64,000 bases of DNA from Diphasiastrum complanatum (taxonomy: Eukaryota; Streptophyta; Lycopodiopsida; Lycopodiales; Lycopodiaceae): the NCBI GenBank assembly GCA_029204225.1, contig MU831941.1, positions 1-64,000 on the forward strand. The letters run 5' to 3'. How positions within the stretch are numbered: the stretch's first letter is position 1; each line of letters opens with the position of its first letter. A program made the translations under genes and the position numbers. This document shows positions 10,077 through 21,490 of this stretch, in pieces. The notes under the pieces were generated by a model. That model was not told where the DNA came from and ran no database searches. It saw only the letters and a list, made by a program, of their open reading frames with translations.

Positions 10077-10174
10077 GTAGGCTATCAATTTGCTCCCAGT
10101 GGTAAGCCTTATCCAGATAATTGGATTTTGACAGACATCACATATGAGACAGAGGGGGGATTCTTGACTTCAAG
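10077..10174 (+). CDS. Exon of unrecognised spliced gene A (exon 1 seen)
   Basis: 98-bp exon bounded by a good acceptor (tatttgctacag) and donor (TTCAAG|gtgact). Only one of three frames is open. It reads VGYQFAPSGKPYPDNWILTD and continues through YETEGGFLTS with protein-like composition. It starts in phase 0 and ends with two bases of a codon. The next exon supplies exactly one base and stays open, which supports a real gene. Earlier exons must lie upstream, beyond the retroelement cluster, so that cluster probably sits in an intron. I do not recognise the protein family. This is prediction from splice signals and phase only. Confidence 0.6.
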
Positions 10175-11922
10175 GTGACTTTTTGTGTGATATTTGGCTG
10201 ATGGTTTGAACAAGTTAAATAACCTATAGAAGATTTTGTGCTTCTCATTTTTCTCTTATAGTTGATGGCATATTTATTCAAGCATAATTTGTTGCTTGAC
10301 CCATCCAATAGGCAATAAGTATATTATCAACTATTGGTGTGATTGCTAATGTTGTACACTTGTACTTGAGGATTAAGATGAATCTTTAGGTAGCTTGATA
10401 GTTTAACTTCCAACTTGTAGTCATAAGATACTTTTAAAGTACTTGATAGATAGGTATAGCGATGAATGTTGAGATTAGCAAAGAAATGCCAACAACATCC
10501 AAGATAGCCTCCTATCAGAGTGTAGAAAAATTTCTTGGTACAACTATGGGGAACCCACAAGATCGACCACTTGTAATAAGGTTGTGTATTCGAATTAGAC
10601 AAAGAATGTCTTGTAATCTAGTTATGCGATGTTTTGTGAAGCTCTCACCATCAATGTGCAAATAGCATAATCATTGAAGAAATGCAATATCGATTCATAA
10701 ATCACAATGACTTTGATTGGGCCTGAAATAAGACCATGAGATTGGAAGAAGCAAAACTGCAAAGTCTAGGTATTGCCTTATGAAGAAAGATTGTTATGGA
10801 TGTGGGATATGTCATTTAGTGATAGAGTGCTTGGGGCCTCATTAACTCATTTAGACCCCCAAAGTGCCAGTCGATTTAGACTTGATTTCACTGGGTCCAT
10901 TATTATATCGTTTGATTACTAGTTAAGGAACTCCTAGGTGCTTGTTCAACATTTGTGTGGTTAGGGGTAGGGCACCCAACATAGACCATATATGATAGCA
11001 TTCTTGTCATTTGACACGGTTGATAATTTGGTTTCGTCAAATTGTTTGTAGGGTGTTGTTAATTGTATTGACGCCTTGTAAAAGACATATTCAATTTGTA
11101 GTCTGTTGTCTATTGCGCATTTAATTCAACTAGAATTACATCAAATTTCTGTAATATATGTTCGTCACCAACTCCCTGAATTCCAGTGGTTATATACTTG
11201 AATTGGTTTATTTCAATCATGTTCTATGAAAATGACATTGCACTCATGTTAATTGTGGCCCATTGCTAGTTGGTGTATGGACACGGGCATATTTTCAAAT
11301 GAAAGCTTGCGATTCAATATTTTTTTCCAGTCCCATGATATTCAGTGTGTCTGAAAGTTCTGCATTGTATATTCTCCACTTGTTTTCACTTCTGAACTGT
11401 CATTTCCAGGAATTTCCAGTTCATTCACAAGGTAGCGAGAGATAAACTGATTTCATGCAAACTTATCACTTCATCTCTAATGAAATTGGCTTTATCTTGC
11501 TGTTTCTAGATGTGCCTGTGTTGCAATGTATGTACAGCTTTTATGTGCAGATCGGTTTCATAGCTTTTACTTTAAGATTTGTTGTGACAAAATTTATGTT
11601 GGTACCTTCATCAGATCATCATTCCCTTCGAAACTGCTTCATATGAAGTTGTTGTAATGCTCGTGCTCGTCTGCTGTCTCAACCTAACTTTCTCCATTCC
11701 CTTTGAAATTGCTTATTATGAAGTTGTTGTATTGCTTGTGTTGGTGTGCTGTCTCAACTTAACTTTCTCCAGAATCCAGTTTATTAGAGAAATCTTTATG
11801 TGAGGATGCCTCAATGCAGATCATGTGATGATTCTTACCATCTTAGCATTTGTCAAATCAGAAATTGAATGGTACTTTATGATGAAGCTACTTAAGTAAC
11901 ACATGATGCCTTTCTAGTGCAG
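10175..11922 (+). other. Intron of gene A
   Basis: About 1.75 kb of AT-rich sequence with no supported coding content. Short open frames here lack splice or homology support. Confidence 0.5.
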
Positions 11923-11974
11923 ATCTGGTGCGACTGTGACAGGAAATCCTGGGCCTGTTAGTGGAGATACATCA
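11923..11974 (+). CDS. Exon 2 seen of gene A
   Basis: 52-bp exon between acceptor tctagtgcag and the strong donor TCA|gtatgt. With the split codon from the previous exon it reads R-SGATVTGNPGPVSGDTS, a Gly/Ser/Pro linker. It ends in phase 0, matching the next exon. Such a short exon would not be called alone. The phase match on both sides is the evidence. Confidence 0.55.
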
Positions 11975-14900
11975 GTATGTTTCCTCAGACTGTTACGAAC
12001 TTGATAGATACTTTTAGCTAGATCTTAGAATATCACATCTGTATATGATTTAATTTGAGTAGCATGTTCCATTGTTATAAGCAGTTTCTTCAAAACAAAA
12101 GAAATGCCAAGGAAATGCCTCACTTTTAATGATCCAAAAATCTCAACTTTGATGGCTATGCATTTATTGTATGGATCAGTCACCCATGGGTTATATGAAG
12201 ATGTTAACGAGCTTGTAGGAAGGTGCTAGTTGTTAAAGTTTAGAATTGCGAGCAGATACTTTTGAAATTGCCTCCAAGTTTGCAGCAGTTGGTTTGTGCT
12301 AATCACTCCTATCTCTAGTGGTGCACTTTGCCAAATAACTACCCTCTGGGTTCAGTTTTTTGTGAGCTTGTGTTCTTATGAAGAGGAGAGGCTTCATTTA
12401 ATTAGTTTGATGCTCTTTAGTGGTTGTCTGCATCATGGTCAGTCAGCCAGTTCGAAAATTACTTGAACCACCAGTGAATGTCTCTAGAAAGGCCAGTCCT
12501 TTATGTAAAGGTTGAGCGAAAATTATACTTACTCTTACCGAAAACAATTCTGGGATTCAGGCAGCATCCTGTATAAAAAAGTGATGTACTGAATCAGGCA
12601 AAGTAATGTCAACAGTGAATTATTCTTATGGTCATGTACATCTTCATGATAATGGTCTACAAGTCCAGTAGATTTTATGGGAGGGACTTTTTCACGGCGG
12701 GATGGGCTTTTATTTTGAGATCAAAAAGTTTGAGGGAAATGTTTACTTCTAGAGCTTAGTTTGCTATTCCGGAATGGAACGCGTTCCGTTCCGGAACCAC
12801 ACCAAAAAAACAATTTCAAAAAAACGTACTTTTTTAACAAAGAAAACCAGCGATACTGAGTGGAGATCCGATTGGTTGATAACCATCCAGAAATGCGCGA
12901 TGACTGCACATGATGCCATCACCTGACATGGTTTTCAGGTGACAACCATCGAGGGATAGATATGCATGATTGAGACAACCAGGCAGTAGACAACCATCCA
13001 GACATGCGTGATTGAGACATCCATCCAGTTCCGTGCTTTCTTTGTTGTAGAATCATCAATTTATTGACACTTATTGCTACTTTCAGATGTTCTTTCAGAT
13101 GTGCAACAATCAGCCAGCGGCAATTCTTCTACTTGCTGCCTCTTTCTTTATATGTAAAAAAGAAAAGTGTTCCGACCCAGTACGTTTCGGAACGTACAGT
13201 ACGTTCCGACCCAAAAGGGTCGGAACGGGTTTCTAAGTTCTAGAGAAGTGATTGAAGCCAGCACATTGGTCTCCTTAAAAAAATATGATAGGTAACATGG
13301 ACAAATCTGTATGCATGTAACCTGCACCTACTCCTGGGCTACATGATGTGAGCAGGATGTTGTAGCTTACAGCCTGTGCTGTGTATGATGGAAATGCTAC
13401 CCTAAGAGTTTGTGGGTAGATTGCATGTATTTTTTGTTTTGTTCATATTTTAACTTGGACTTAAAAATATCCAAATGCAAACAATACATGGAACTTCCAA
13501 CTGAGATGAAATGATATCTAAGTAGTACTTCCAATTTTGCAATGAATATAACAGATATGGCAGTTATTGATTTCAGGTGGCAATCCAATGTGTTGTTCTT
13601 TATGTTCTTTACATCAGCTATGATGGAATGTTCAATGAGCATTTGATGCTATCTAAACATGTTGTATATGTGTGAGGAGAACAAAAAGAAACGAGGAGAG
13701 CTTAGGCTGACTAGTTGTCTTTACTTGCTTTGAAGGTACCATATCATTCACTGTCATGGTGCAAAACATGGCTAGGCTCACATGTCAATATAACAAGAAT
13801 ACCTCAGGTTTGATGAACTTCAACATGAAATTTTGTTCGCAACATATATCTTAAGGATGTTTGAGTTTCAGTGGTTAAAACATGTTCGAATAAGACACTG
13901 ATGCATTTGAAATAATTTCAGTTCCTAGACAGTCAAGGTAGTTACGTTTAAATTGAGAATTGGACTCGTGAATCACGTGTGTTTTCTTATGCATGTACAA
14001 GATTCAAGGTGGAAAACCAACACGGTTGAAATCAAAAATAGGCAAACTAATTACACCCTTTGAGAGTAAATTGACTAGAAAAGCTAAAAGGTTATTTTCA
14101 ACGTGTGTTTGTTGGTAGTGAGGATTCAGTGATCGTGGACTTCCTAGCTTTTTGATGATTGGTGATTCAAAGTTATCTCAAGACTAGAGGTAGCCTAAGC
14201 AAGAACGTTGCGCATTTCACACTGTGCTGGAAGGAAGTCAGTTGTGCAAACATTGTACGGGAGAGGAGGCCTCCTTCTGCTACCTTTTTATTAGATTTGA
14301 TGGAAATAAACCAATTGTACACTAAACAATCTTTTATCCTCCATCCAAGCTTCCATAGCTATATGATACTAGGTAGTACAAGTCGTCGTCAGCTGATGTT
14401 AATATGCTTTATCCTTATTCCAAAATGGCATTCTTGCTTTTACTTATTTCTAATTTGATTCTTTATTGTAAACTGATCACCATCCTCTCAATATCTGTTG
14501 TTCAGACCAAGATGACAATCACAAAGCTGATTTCTATTTTAGCCATATTTTGTGTTTATTTCGTTCTATGGATCACATGCCCATGACTGGTCTCGGACAG
14601 CGTGTCCATGCTAGAGACCGGTAGACCCTCAACCCATAAGTTAATTGTGACTGAAAGTTTTCCATTTTCTTTCTCGAGGTAGCAGGTCCCATCTGAAATT
14701 TAGCTACATTAAGCTTTATCTGTAGTTGCAAAATTTTGGATGGAATACTGAAAGAGATTTGCTGTAAACATTACGTGGTTTTGAGTCTCCAGCTGTTGTG
14801 CTACGTTTTGATTAGAACTTTTACTGGGTAGTTTGTCAAATTGTTTGGTTATTTTCAATGATGATGCCAAAGTTTAAAGAACTTTTTATTAGGTGTCTGT

Positions 14901-16723
14901 TTTATCTGTGGAGTATACGTGCAAGTGTCTTATAAACTGTTACTTATTTGGGAATACATTACTAAGAGGGGAACCGTGCTTCTTACACAATCTTTTGAAT
15001 CCGTAGGCTCTTTCTGGTAAATGAGAGCTCAACCCCTGGCCAACATATTTTCTGTCACAAGGGCCCAATCTGAAGAATTGTCCATGCTGGCTCTGAGTTA
15101 TTATCAAAGTAACTGGAACTCAAAACTGTGGCCATAGTATCAGCAACATTAAAAAAGAATGCATTGCAGATAGTTATCCTTTATGGTTATTTATTGACAA
15201 GCTTGGTTCAATTTGAAATTGAAACAGCTAAAATGAGTAGTTGCTTTGGTCATGTAGATAAGATGTGAATTATCAAGTTCCCCACAGTTTTGAACAAGTA
15301 GTCTATGCCAAGATTGATCGCTGTCAAGGAAATTTCTGATAGCTGTTGCTTTGTGCCCACTAAGACCTTCAGGTGAATTTTAGTGCAAGGCAGTTTTGAG
15401 GCAAGTCATTACAATGATTCAGAGACTGGTAAGTCTTAATTTGATCAGAAGTCTAGCTTTTGCTTGATCCTATGGGAATATTCACTGAGACCTGAAATTC
15501 AGAAGTTAACTTACAGAACTTGCCAAACATTTATAAGGCTACACAGTCCTCGTGGAAGTGCCTGCCTTTTCAGTAAATTTTGCTTCCACAACTTTTTTTT
15601 TAAAGCAAATGCTCATACCGTGTAACATAAGAATCTTATGACAAGGTTAGGGCATGGTACCTGCAAGAGGGAGTCTAGTCTTGTTTCGGTTATCTGAGTA
15701 TGTTCTTCCTAATACCATGCCATCAGTAAATTGATTCTTGCTTGTTAACATGATGTTTGGCCATTTCTTGAAGTTTTGTACCTCTTCATTTTCTGTTGAC
15801 ATGAATTCTTGCCAACATACTAGTTACAGGCTACTGGCTATGTGAGATATCAGTAAAGTTGCAACTACCTTATTTTAAATTTGACGTAATTTTTAGATGC
15901 CAACGAGTTTCTACTTTGGTGTGTTACAAAGTCAAAGTTTTTTCATGTGTTTACAGCTATTTCTTTATTGGAAAATATTAACCTGGAAGTTAGGAGACTC
16001 TTGCTACATCTAGATTTATTTGTTCTGTTATTTTGAAATAACTTGTGTGAACCTCTCCACTAAGAAACATCTGTTGTAGAATGTTAAAAAAGCATATCAA
16101 GCATTTACAAATTGAAGGTGATCCGATCAAACTTGTCTTGTTTGTCTGGTTGCCCAAATCAAGCAGAAAGTTTTGATGATGGTTGTTCCTCATAACATAG
16201 TGTCTACATTGGTTCTGTAACACCATCTTTAGATTTCTGTCCATGCTTCCAGTCATATGCTGAACTAAAAAGTCTTTTCAAGACCGGCATTATGAGCTGC
16301 TGAAGTTCTCTTTTACTGTTTTGCAAGTCCCTGTTCATTAGCTTTACATACCACCTAGATGAACGTAACAGTTTCACATGGAGTGGTCCGAGATATCTCC
16401 AGTTTGTATGGACAAGCTGTGGAGTTTTCTATGATTGATTCTATGCAAATGATTCGATTCTTTAAGGATCTAATATCTAAGCTTGAAAGTTTAATTAGCG
16501 ATTCATGTGTTGATATGTACACTTCTTTTTTTTAACCGTAGAAAAGGTAGCTATTTCAGCTTGGATAGAGGTCCTGGGCACACTGTGGTTTGAGTGCATC
16601 TGTCAACTTGCAAATCAAGAAACCCCATTCCTTAACCCTAGTAACCAAAAGTATTCTTAGAATGTTCTGTTCCAAAATTGGCACATGCTAAATCTGTCCT
16701 TGTTTGTCGTCGCAACTATCCAG
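11975..16723 (+). other. Long intron of gene A
   Basis: 4.75 kb of AT-rich DNA holding a MITE-like element (12755-13237) and no further exon that I can support. A missed small exon is possible. Confidence 0.45.
12755..13237. mobile_element. hAT-type MITE, 483 bp
   Basis: The element is flanked by an identical 8-bp direct repeat TTCTAGAG (12747-12754 and 13238-13245), the target-duplication length of hAT transposons. The ends are imperfect inverted repeats (CTTAG...TTCCG on both strands, about 12 of 17 matching). Both subterminal regions carry several GTTCCG/CGGAAC words, some forming small palindromes. It has no coding capacity, so it is non-autonomous. hAT ends often start with CA, which these do not, so the superfamily call is tentative. 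Confidence 0.6.
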
Positions 16724-16889
16724 GGAGCTCATGATGGTGATGTACAGGAGGATATAAATTTTGAGCACGAGAGTGGAAATGACATCATCCCTAACATGAG
16801 TAGGGACAGCAAATTCAAATATGTAACATTTTATGAAGATGGAATTAGCATTCCAGGGAAGAAAACGGCTGTTTGGGAGCTGGATAAAG
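16724..16889 (+). CDS. Exon 3 seen of gene A
   Basis: 166-bp exon with acceptor aactatccag and donor GATAAAG|gtgcaa, phase 0 at start and phase 1 at end. The protein segment has an acidic stretch (GDVQEDINFEHESGND) and then FKYVTFYEDGISIPGKKTAV, which looks like a folded beta-rich domain. The open frame runs on to a stop at 16934, so the donor at 16889 is inferred from the phase match with the exon at 17032. A less usual donor further on (about 16928) joined to an acceptor at 17013 would also keep the frame. Function unknown. Confidence 0.62.
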
Positions 16890-17031
16890 GTGCAAACAAA
16901 GAAATCAGCTACGGATCAATGATTGCTTTTATTTAATTTCATGCCCTGAAGAATAAGAATATCTCAATGGGGTATCCTTAGTTTTCAGGAGGTTTTTTGC
17001 TATTTTTAACAGGTCATTTTTGTGAATGCAG

Positions 17032-17136
17032 TTGATCATAGAAATCTTGTTCGCTCCCCAGTGCTACTAAGGGAATTGTTGCTGGAGACCTTACATAGCA
17101 CACATCCTGAAGCAAAGAGGCATTTTGTTTCAAAAG
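17032..17136 (+). CDS. Exon 4 seen of gene A
   Basis: 105-bp exon with acceptor gtgaatgcag and donor TCAAAAG|gtacat. Joined in phase it reads DHRNLVRSPVLLRELLLETL and on through HPEAKRHFVSK, an amphipathic, leucine-rich helix-like segment. It is open only in the frame demanded by the previous exon. Family not recognised. Confidence 0.62.
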
Positions 17137-17830
17137 GTACATACGTCTTGCCAGCTGAGATTAGATTTATGGTAGCCAGCTAGAATAAGCTGCACTAGAT
17201 CTTCCTCGCTCTCACATTTATATTTGATGTTTCTTGTTGTATTACTAGCAACCACAAGCATCTTTGTGCTTATTTATTCAATTATAAGTATGAGCAAAGC
17301 AGAGCAATTGCTTGTGAGCATTCACCAACTCAGAAAGCCTTACCATGATAGAATTTTCCTTTCCAGTTTCAACTATCTTCTGGTGTGACCTTGATTCTTT
17401 TTTATTTCACAAACCAACATAAAATGCATTTATACGTTAGGGAATATGTTCTTCAAGGTTGTTCAGAACGCAGTACCTAACTTCATGTGAGTTGCATCTG
17501 TTGGTTTGTTGAACAATGTCTATTAACCTCCGACCCAATATTGAACTAAGAATTATTCTTACATATTGTGTTTCCCATGTGACTTTTGGACTATTGACAA
17601 CCAGCAAGGAGAGAGCCCATGAGGGATGAAGATTGCTTTTGGGATTACTCAAAAGCAAGATGTGGTTTTTCTGAACATTGTGAATACAGGTTTTACTACA
17701 CTCTACAAATTGTTGAGCAAATGAAAATGTGAAAGAATCCAATGATCTGTTCTATTTGCTAGTAATTCTTGTTCTGTAATCACACAAAGAACTCAGGATT
17801 GTGCTTGAATTCTGAATTCTGCAATTGCAG

Positions 17831-17925
17831 GTACGTTTTTGGTGATGTCCATCTTGGGCAGAGTTGCAGACTCAAGACATCCACAGACAGGCACATTTTG
17901 CATTATCTGTGAAAATTCCTCATGA
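17831..17925 (+). CDS. Probable last exon of gene A
   Basis: Follows acceptor gcaattgcag. In the frame required by the exon at 17136 it codes about 31 residues and ends at TGA 17923-17925. Another frame of the same stretch (FGDVHLGQSCRLKTSTD) looks more protein-like but would need a different upstream junction, so the C terminus is uncertain. Confidence 0.4.
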
Positions 17926-19204
17926 TAGTTTGTTGGCAAAGCTTAGCCTGAGGAGCTTGCAAGTTGATTCCCCATAGCTCGTCAGCTTAAACAAATTTGT
18001 ACAGTGAGCATCACAATAATATTCTTTGTACTGCTTTATTAAGATCAGTGAGCTCATTGAGCTCGGAAAAGAGCACTCTGAGTTCTGAAATATTCCATTT
18101 GTTAACTCAGATTTGCCTAGGCTTATGGAGCCATCCTCTGATGTTGATAAGAGGTTGGGTGTTCCAAGGGCTCAGGTCCATCTGTATACTAAGAATAAAT
18201 AAGATTCAAATTCACAGGCTTTTAAGTGTGTAATGCAGGCCTCTCATTAGAGCTTTTGACATCCTCTGAATGTCTTGGTGTATTTTTGAGGACTTCAAAA
18301 ATCCAGAAAACCCTACTTGTTTAGCCAAGGACATTACAGGCATAATGCACTCGACCACCAGCAATAAATAATGAAAAAGTAAATTTCTTCATTGCAATTG
18401 TGAACTATACCTCCGTCACACTTGTGACACCGAATCAAATTTATCATAAAACTTTTCTTAGAATTGTCACAATGAAGCACTCAACCAGCAGATGTAATCC
18501 ATGAATAATGCAGTAAAAAAATGCTAACGATAAGATTTAGGGAAATTCTACACACTGTGGAGAGTCTTGGTCCTCTGACTTTCCTTGATTTGAAAACCCT
18601 TGCAACTTGGGGTCTTTCAATCCAGGATCCAGGGAAGTCATCGGGCCAAGAGTTTCCGCTATACAAAAAGTGTCTATTTACATAAATATCCCCAAAAGCA
18701 ACAAACTTCACAGGTTTCATGGAAACACATTTTAAACGGAAGTTACAAATGTCAGATTCTTCTGATGTGATTGTAACAAATGTTCCTCAAATCTGGCAAA
18801 GTCCTCAGGCCAAAATTTTCTACTATACGAAAAGTGGCTGTAGAGTACTAATAACTTAATTTACCGTATTGAAGAATCTACCACTCATACTCTCACCAGT
18901 TAGTAGGGCAAAGAGCAACAAAAATGATCATTCAAGATGGTAATTTTAAGGCCATGAATAATGTACAGTAAATTCCAAATTTGAGTAATAATTTGCTATT
19001 CATAAGCACAATTGTTAACTATGAAAATCTCATAGATTATGTCAAATGATTTTTGATGGTAGATAACAAAGGAAAGATTTTTTCCAAGGGTTTCAAGAAT
19101 GGTTGCCTCCAGAAGTTAAGTCATGAATTTTCATCTAAATATAAGCCATGTCAACTGGAAATTCTATCAACAACAATGCCTTATGGCAATAAAGTCTTGA
19201 ACAC
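17926..19204. other. Intergenic AT-rich region with weak duplication
   Basis: No gene seen. Two similar stretches (about 18500-18690 and 18800-18960; shared phrases ggccaa and tatac(a/g)aaaagtg, and catgaataatg) suggest an old duplication. Confidence 0.4.
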
Positions 19205-19437
19205 ATCAACATGAGAAGTCTTAAGTATATGCATGAACATAAGATAGCTAATGGCTTAGAGATCTTTTTTCTACTACAACTCATATGTGCGAATATTGTA
19301 TACTTCGAAAAGATTCAGGAATCAAGTTTTCAATAAATCAAACTCATAGAGCTAAATCACTTCTAAAATTGTTTATAGTGATATTTGTGGTCCTATGAAA
19401 AGCACATCTTTAGGAGCAGCTAAGTTTTGGTAACATT
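19205..19437 (+). pseudogene. Ty1/copia pre-integrase and integrase start
   Basis: Plus-strand fragment of a copia polyprotein. It begins MRSLKYMHEHKIANGLEI (GAG-pre-integrase region). After frame changes it gives VYSDICGPMKSTSLGAAKFW, the start of the copia integrase core with the first catalytic Asp. It stops abruptly at 19437, where sequence of the opposite orientation begins. Confidence 0.65.
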
Positions 19438-20375
19438 TAAGATTATAAGAATGACAAAAATCTTGATGACATTTTATTGCACTCATAAGAACATGCGTTA
19501 TAAATTTCCCATTGGAGAGTGAACAACATTCAATAACAATTCCAAAGAGAAATTTTTGCAAGCAGATACAGGATTGTTTGAGCCTTTATCCACAAACAAA
19601 ATGACAAAACATCTATGAAACTTACGAAGAACTTTCTCCTCAGTAGAAATTGAAGTAATATAAGATGGAACAAATGGGACTCTATTTAAGTTCAAAGTCG
19701 CATATTTAAACTTTAGCTTTCCATTCCATTGACAAACTTAAATCATGCTCTAGGTGACAGTTTCAATATGCTCCTTGCCATTGAGTTCGTAACCTTCAAG
19801 TTGGTGCATGTAGATGTCTTCTTCTATCACTCCATTTAGAAAAGCTGTTTGCACAACTATTTGGTAAATCTCCAAATTTTTTACAGTTGCATATGACATA
19901 CTAATTTGATAGACAAGATTGGAAGTTAATGAGTAGTCAATACTAGGTATTTGAGAATATCCTTTCGCCACTAATTTGACTTTTCTTCTATCAATGTTGT
20001 CATTAGATTTATATTTAATTTTGAAAACCCACTTATGGTCAATGACATGTTTGCTAGGTGGTAGATCCATGACAATGCAAATTTGGTTCTTGATCAAGGA
20101 TTGATATTCCTTGTTTATAGCCTCTTTTCAGAGATCTGAATCTGATTGCTCCATTGCTTCTTGTATCATACTAATTTATCTATGAATTTAGCTGAAAGAA
20201 TTTTGATTCTTGATCTTCTTGGAATAACAAGATTTCTTTGTTGTTGTGGTTGCCTTTGTTGTTTTTGGTCATCTCTCTCGGATTCATCGTTGTTCAAGTG
20301 AACTCTTGAAGCCTTTGCATCAATAGAATTTGAAGGTTCTGCTAGCATCTTCTCTTTACCTTTAAAAGATGACAC
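19438..20375 (-). pseudogene. Ty1/copia reverse transcriptase fragment
   Basis: Minus-strand copia polyprotein fragment. A charged Gln-rich linker (20375-20170) leads to the reverse transcriptase N-terminal half at 20097-19750: DLPPSKHVIDHKWVFKIKYK, KVKLVAKGYSQIPSIDYS and QTAFLNGVIEEDIYMHQLEG. The first catalytic Asp of the usual D-V-x-x-A-F-L-N-G block is replaced (V-V-Q-T-A-F). The YVDD box is not seen, so the domain is truncated. It abuts the plus-strand integrase fragment head to head. Confidence 0.75.
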
Positions 20376-20424
20376 ACCAACTTACCATGTGTGGGAAGGT
20401 GCCAATAATGCTATAAAAATCCAA

Positions 20425-20485
20425 GAGTGTTGGCTCAATTGGTTAGCTTGCTATCCAAAGTTTCTTTGTTCCTAGGTTCGACCTC
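20425..20485 (+). repeat. tRNA-like head of a SINE
   Basis: A-box TGGCTCAATTGG at 20431 and B-box GGTTCGACC at 20475 have the 44-bp spacing of a tRNA gene, but the stretch cannot fold into a complete tRNA (no matching acceptor stem). This is the signature of the polymerase III promoter of a tRNA-derived SINE. The 3' body and tail are not clear; it may run to about 20760. Confidence 0.5.
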
Positions 20486-21119
20486 CGTTAGAAACCAAAA
20501 TGCATTAATTTTATAAAATGCGTCCCATTCCACTAAATTGAGCTTAAAAGTTGGGACTGTGTCCCAACCCATTCCATTGGGTTCGCCCACGGAAGGGCCA
20601 ATGGGTTGCCGTATTGGGATCTCCCCTTGGCTCTCTCGATGGGTTGTATCCAATAGAGTGGCCCAAACAGGGCCCATTCCATGATACAATTCCATCCTTG
20701 TTCTCTTTCAGTTGAAGGATCGTTTTCTGGAAGATTCAAAATTTTGATATCATATTAACCTCCTACAATCGTTTCTTTGTTTTTAAACACCCTTAAATGG
20801 CACAATATGTACACTAGTAAAAAATTAACATGGTTTCTTAAAAATAGATTCATAAAAAGAAACCTTACATATTTGTAAAATTCAACTTCCATATTCCTCA
20901 AACCAATCTATTTTTGAAAACCATTTTCTTAGAGGTTCTCTATTTTGACCCACCCTCACCTCAAAACAGGAAAGGCCCAAGAGAGGGCCCTCGGCCCAGG
21001 AGAGGGCCCTCCCAGGGGCACCTTAGGACAATGGAGGCCCAAGGGAGAGGGCCTTTCCCTATACACAATACATGTAATGTTTCTTGGTATTATGAAGTGT
21101 GAGATCATAGAGAATAGAA
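20486..21119. other. Non-coding stretch
   Basis: No gene. It contains a short GC-richer run at 20960-21060 with repeated agagggcc words and an inverted pair ggaaaggccc / gggcctttcc. Confidence 0.4.
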
Positions 21120-21490
21120 TCGGGATAGGTAAGCGTTGGCGCTTATTGGCATGGGTCCGGGGTAACGAGCGGAGTGGGCCTGTGGGGTGTCGATGCGTGG
21201 ACAGGCCCGCCCCTGCAATTTAAGGGCAGACAGGGCAGGGAGGGGTGCCCGAGTCCCGGCGCCAGCGTCTCCTGCCGGCGGCGCCACTGGCGCCAATGGT
21301 CTTGGCGCCGGCGTCCCAGGCGCCAGTGGTCGGAGCATCATCGCGCTAGGCGCCAGCGGTCCTGGCCTCGGCGCCAGCAGCTTCTGGGCGGCTCCGGCCC
21401 CACCCCGGCGCCATTGGCGCCGGCGGTCCCGGCGGAGCCATTGGTCCCGGTGCCCATGCGCGGGCGCATGCCCCCACTCACGCACCTGGA
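21120..21490. repeat. GC island with GGCGCC minisatellite
   Basis: Sharp jump to high GC in AT-rich surroundings. The word GGCGCC occurs nine times within about 170 bp (21258-21424), in loose units of ggcgcca(c/g/a)tgg. Open frames exist on both strands but encode only low-complexity Gly/Ala/Pro/Arg sequence, so they are not called as genes. Confidence 0.75.

Noticed and set aside
14590-14630. Inverted ggtctc / gagacc pair
   Set aside because: Short, imperfect and isolated; expected by chance in 64 kb.
20435-20739. Two overlapping minus frames near the SINE-like head
   Set aside because: No domain. The region is better explained by a non-coding retroposon.
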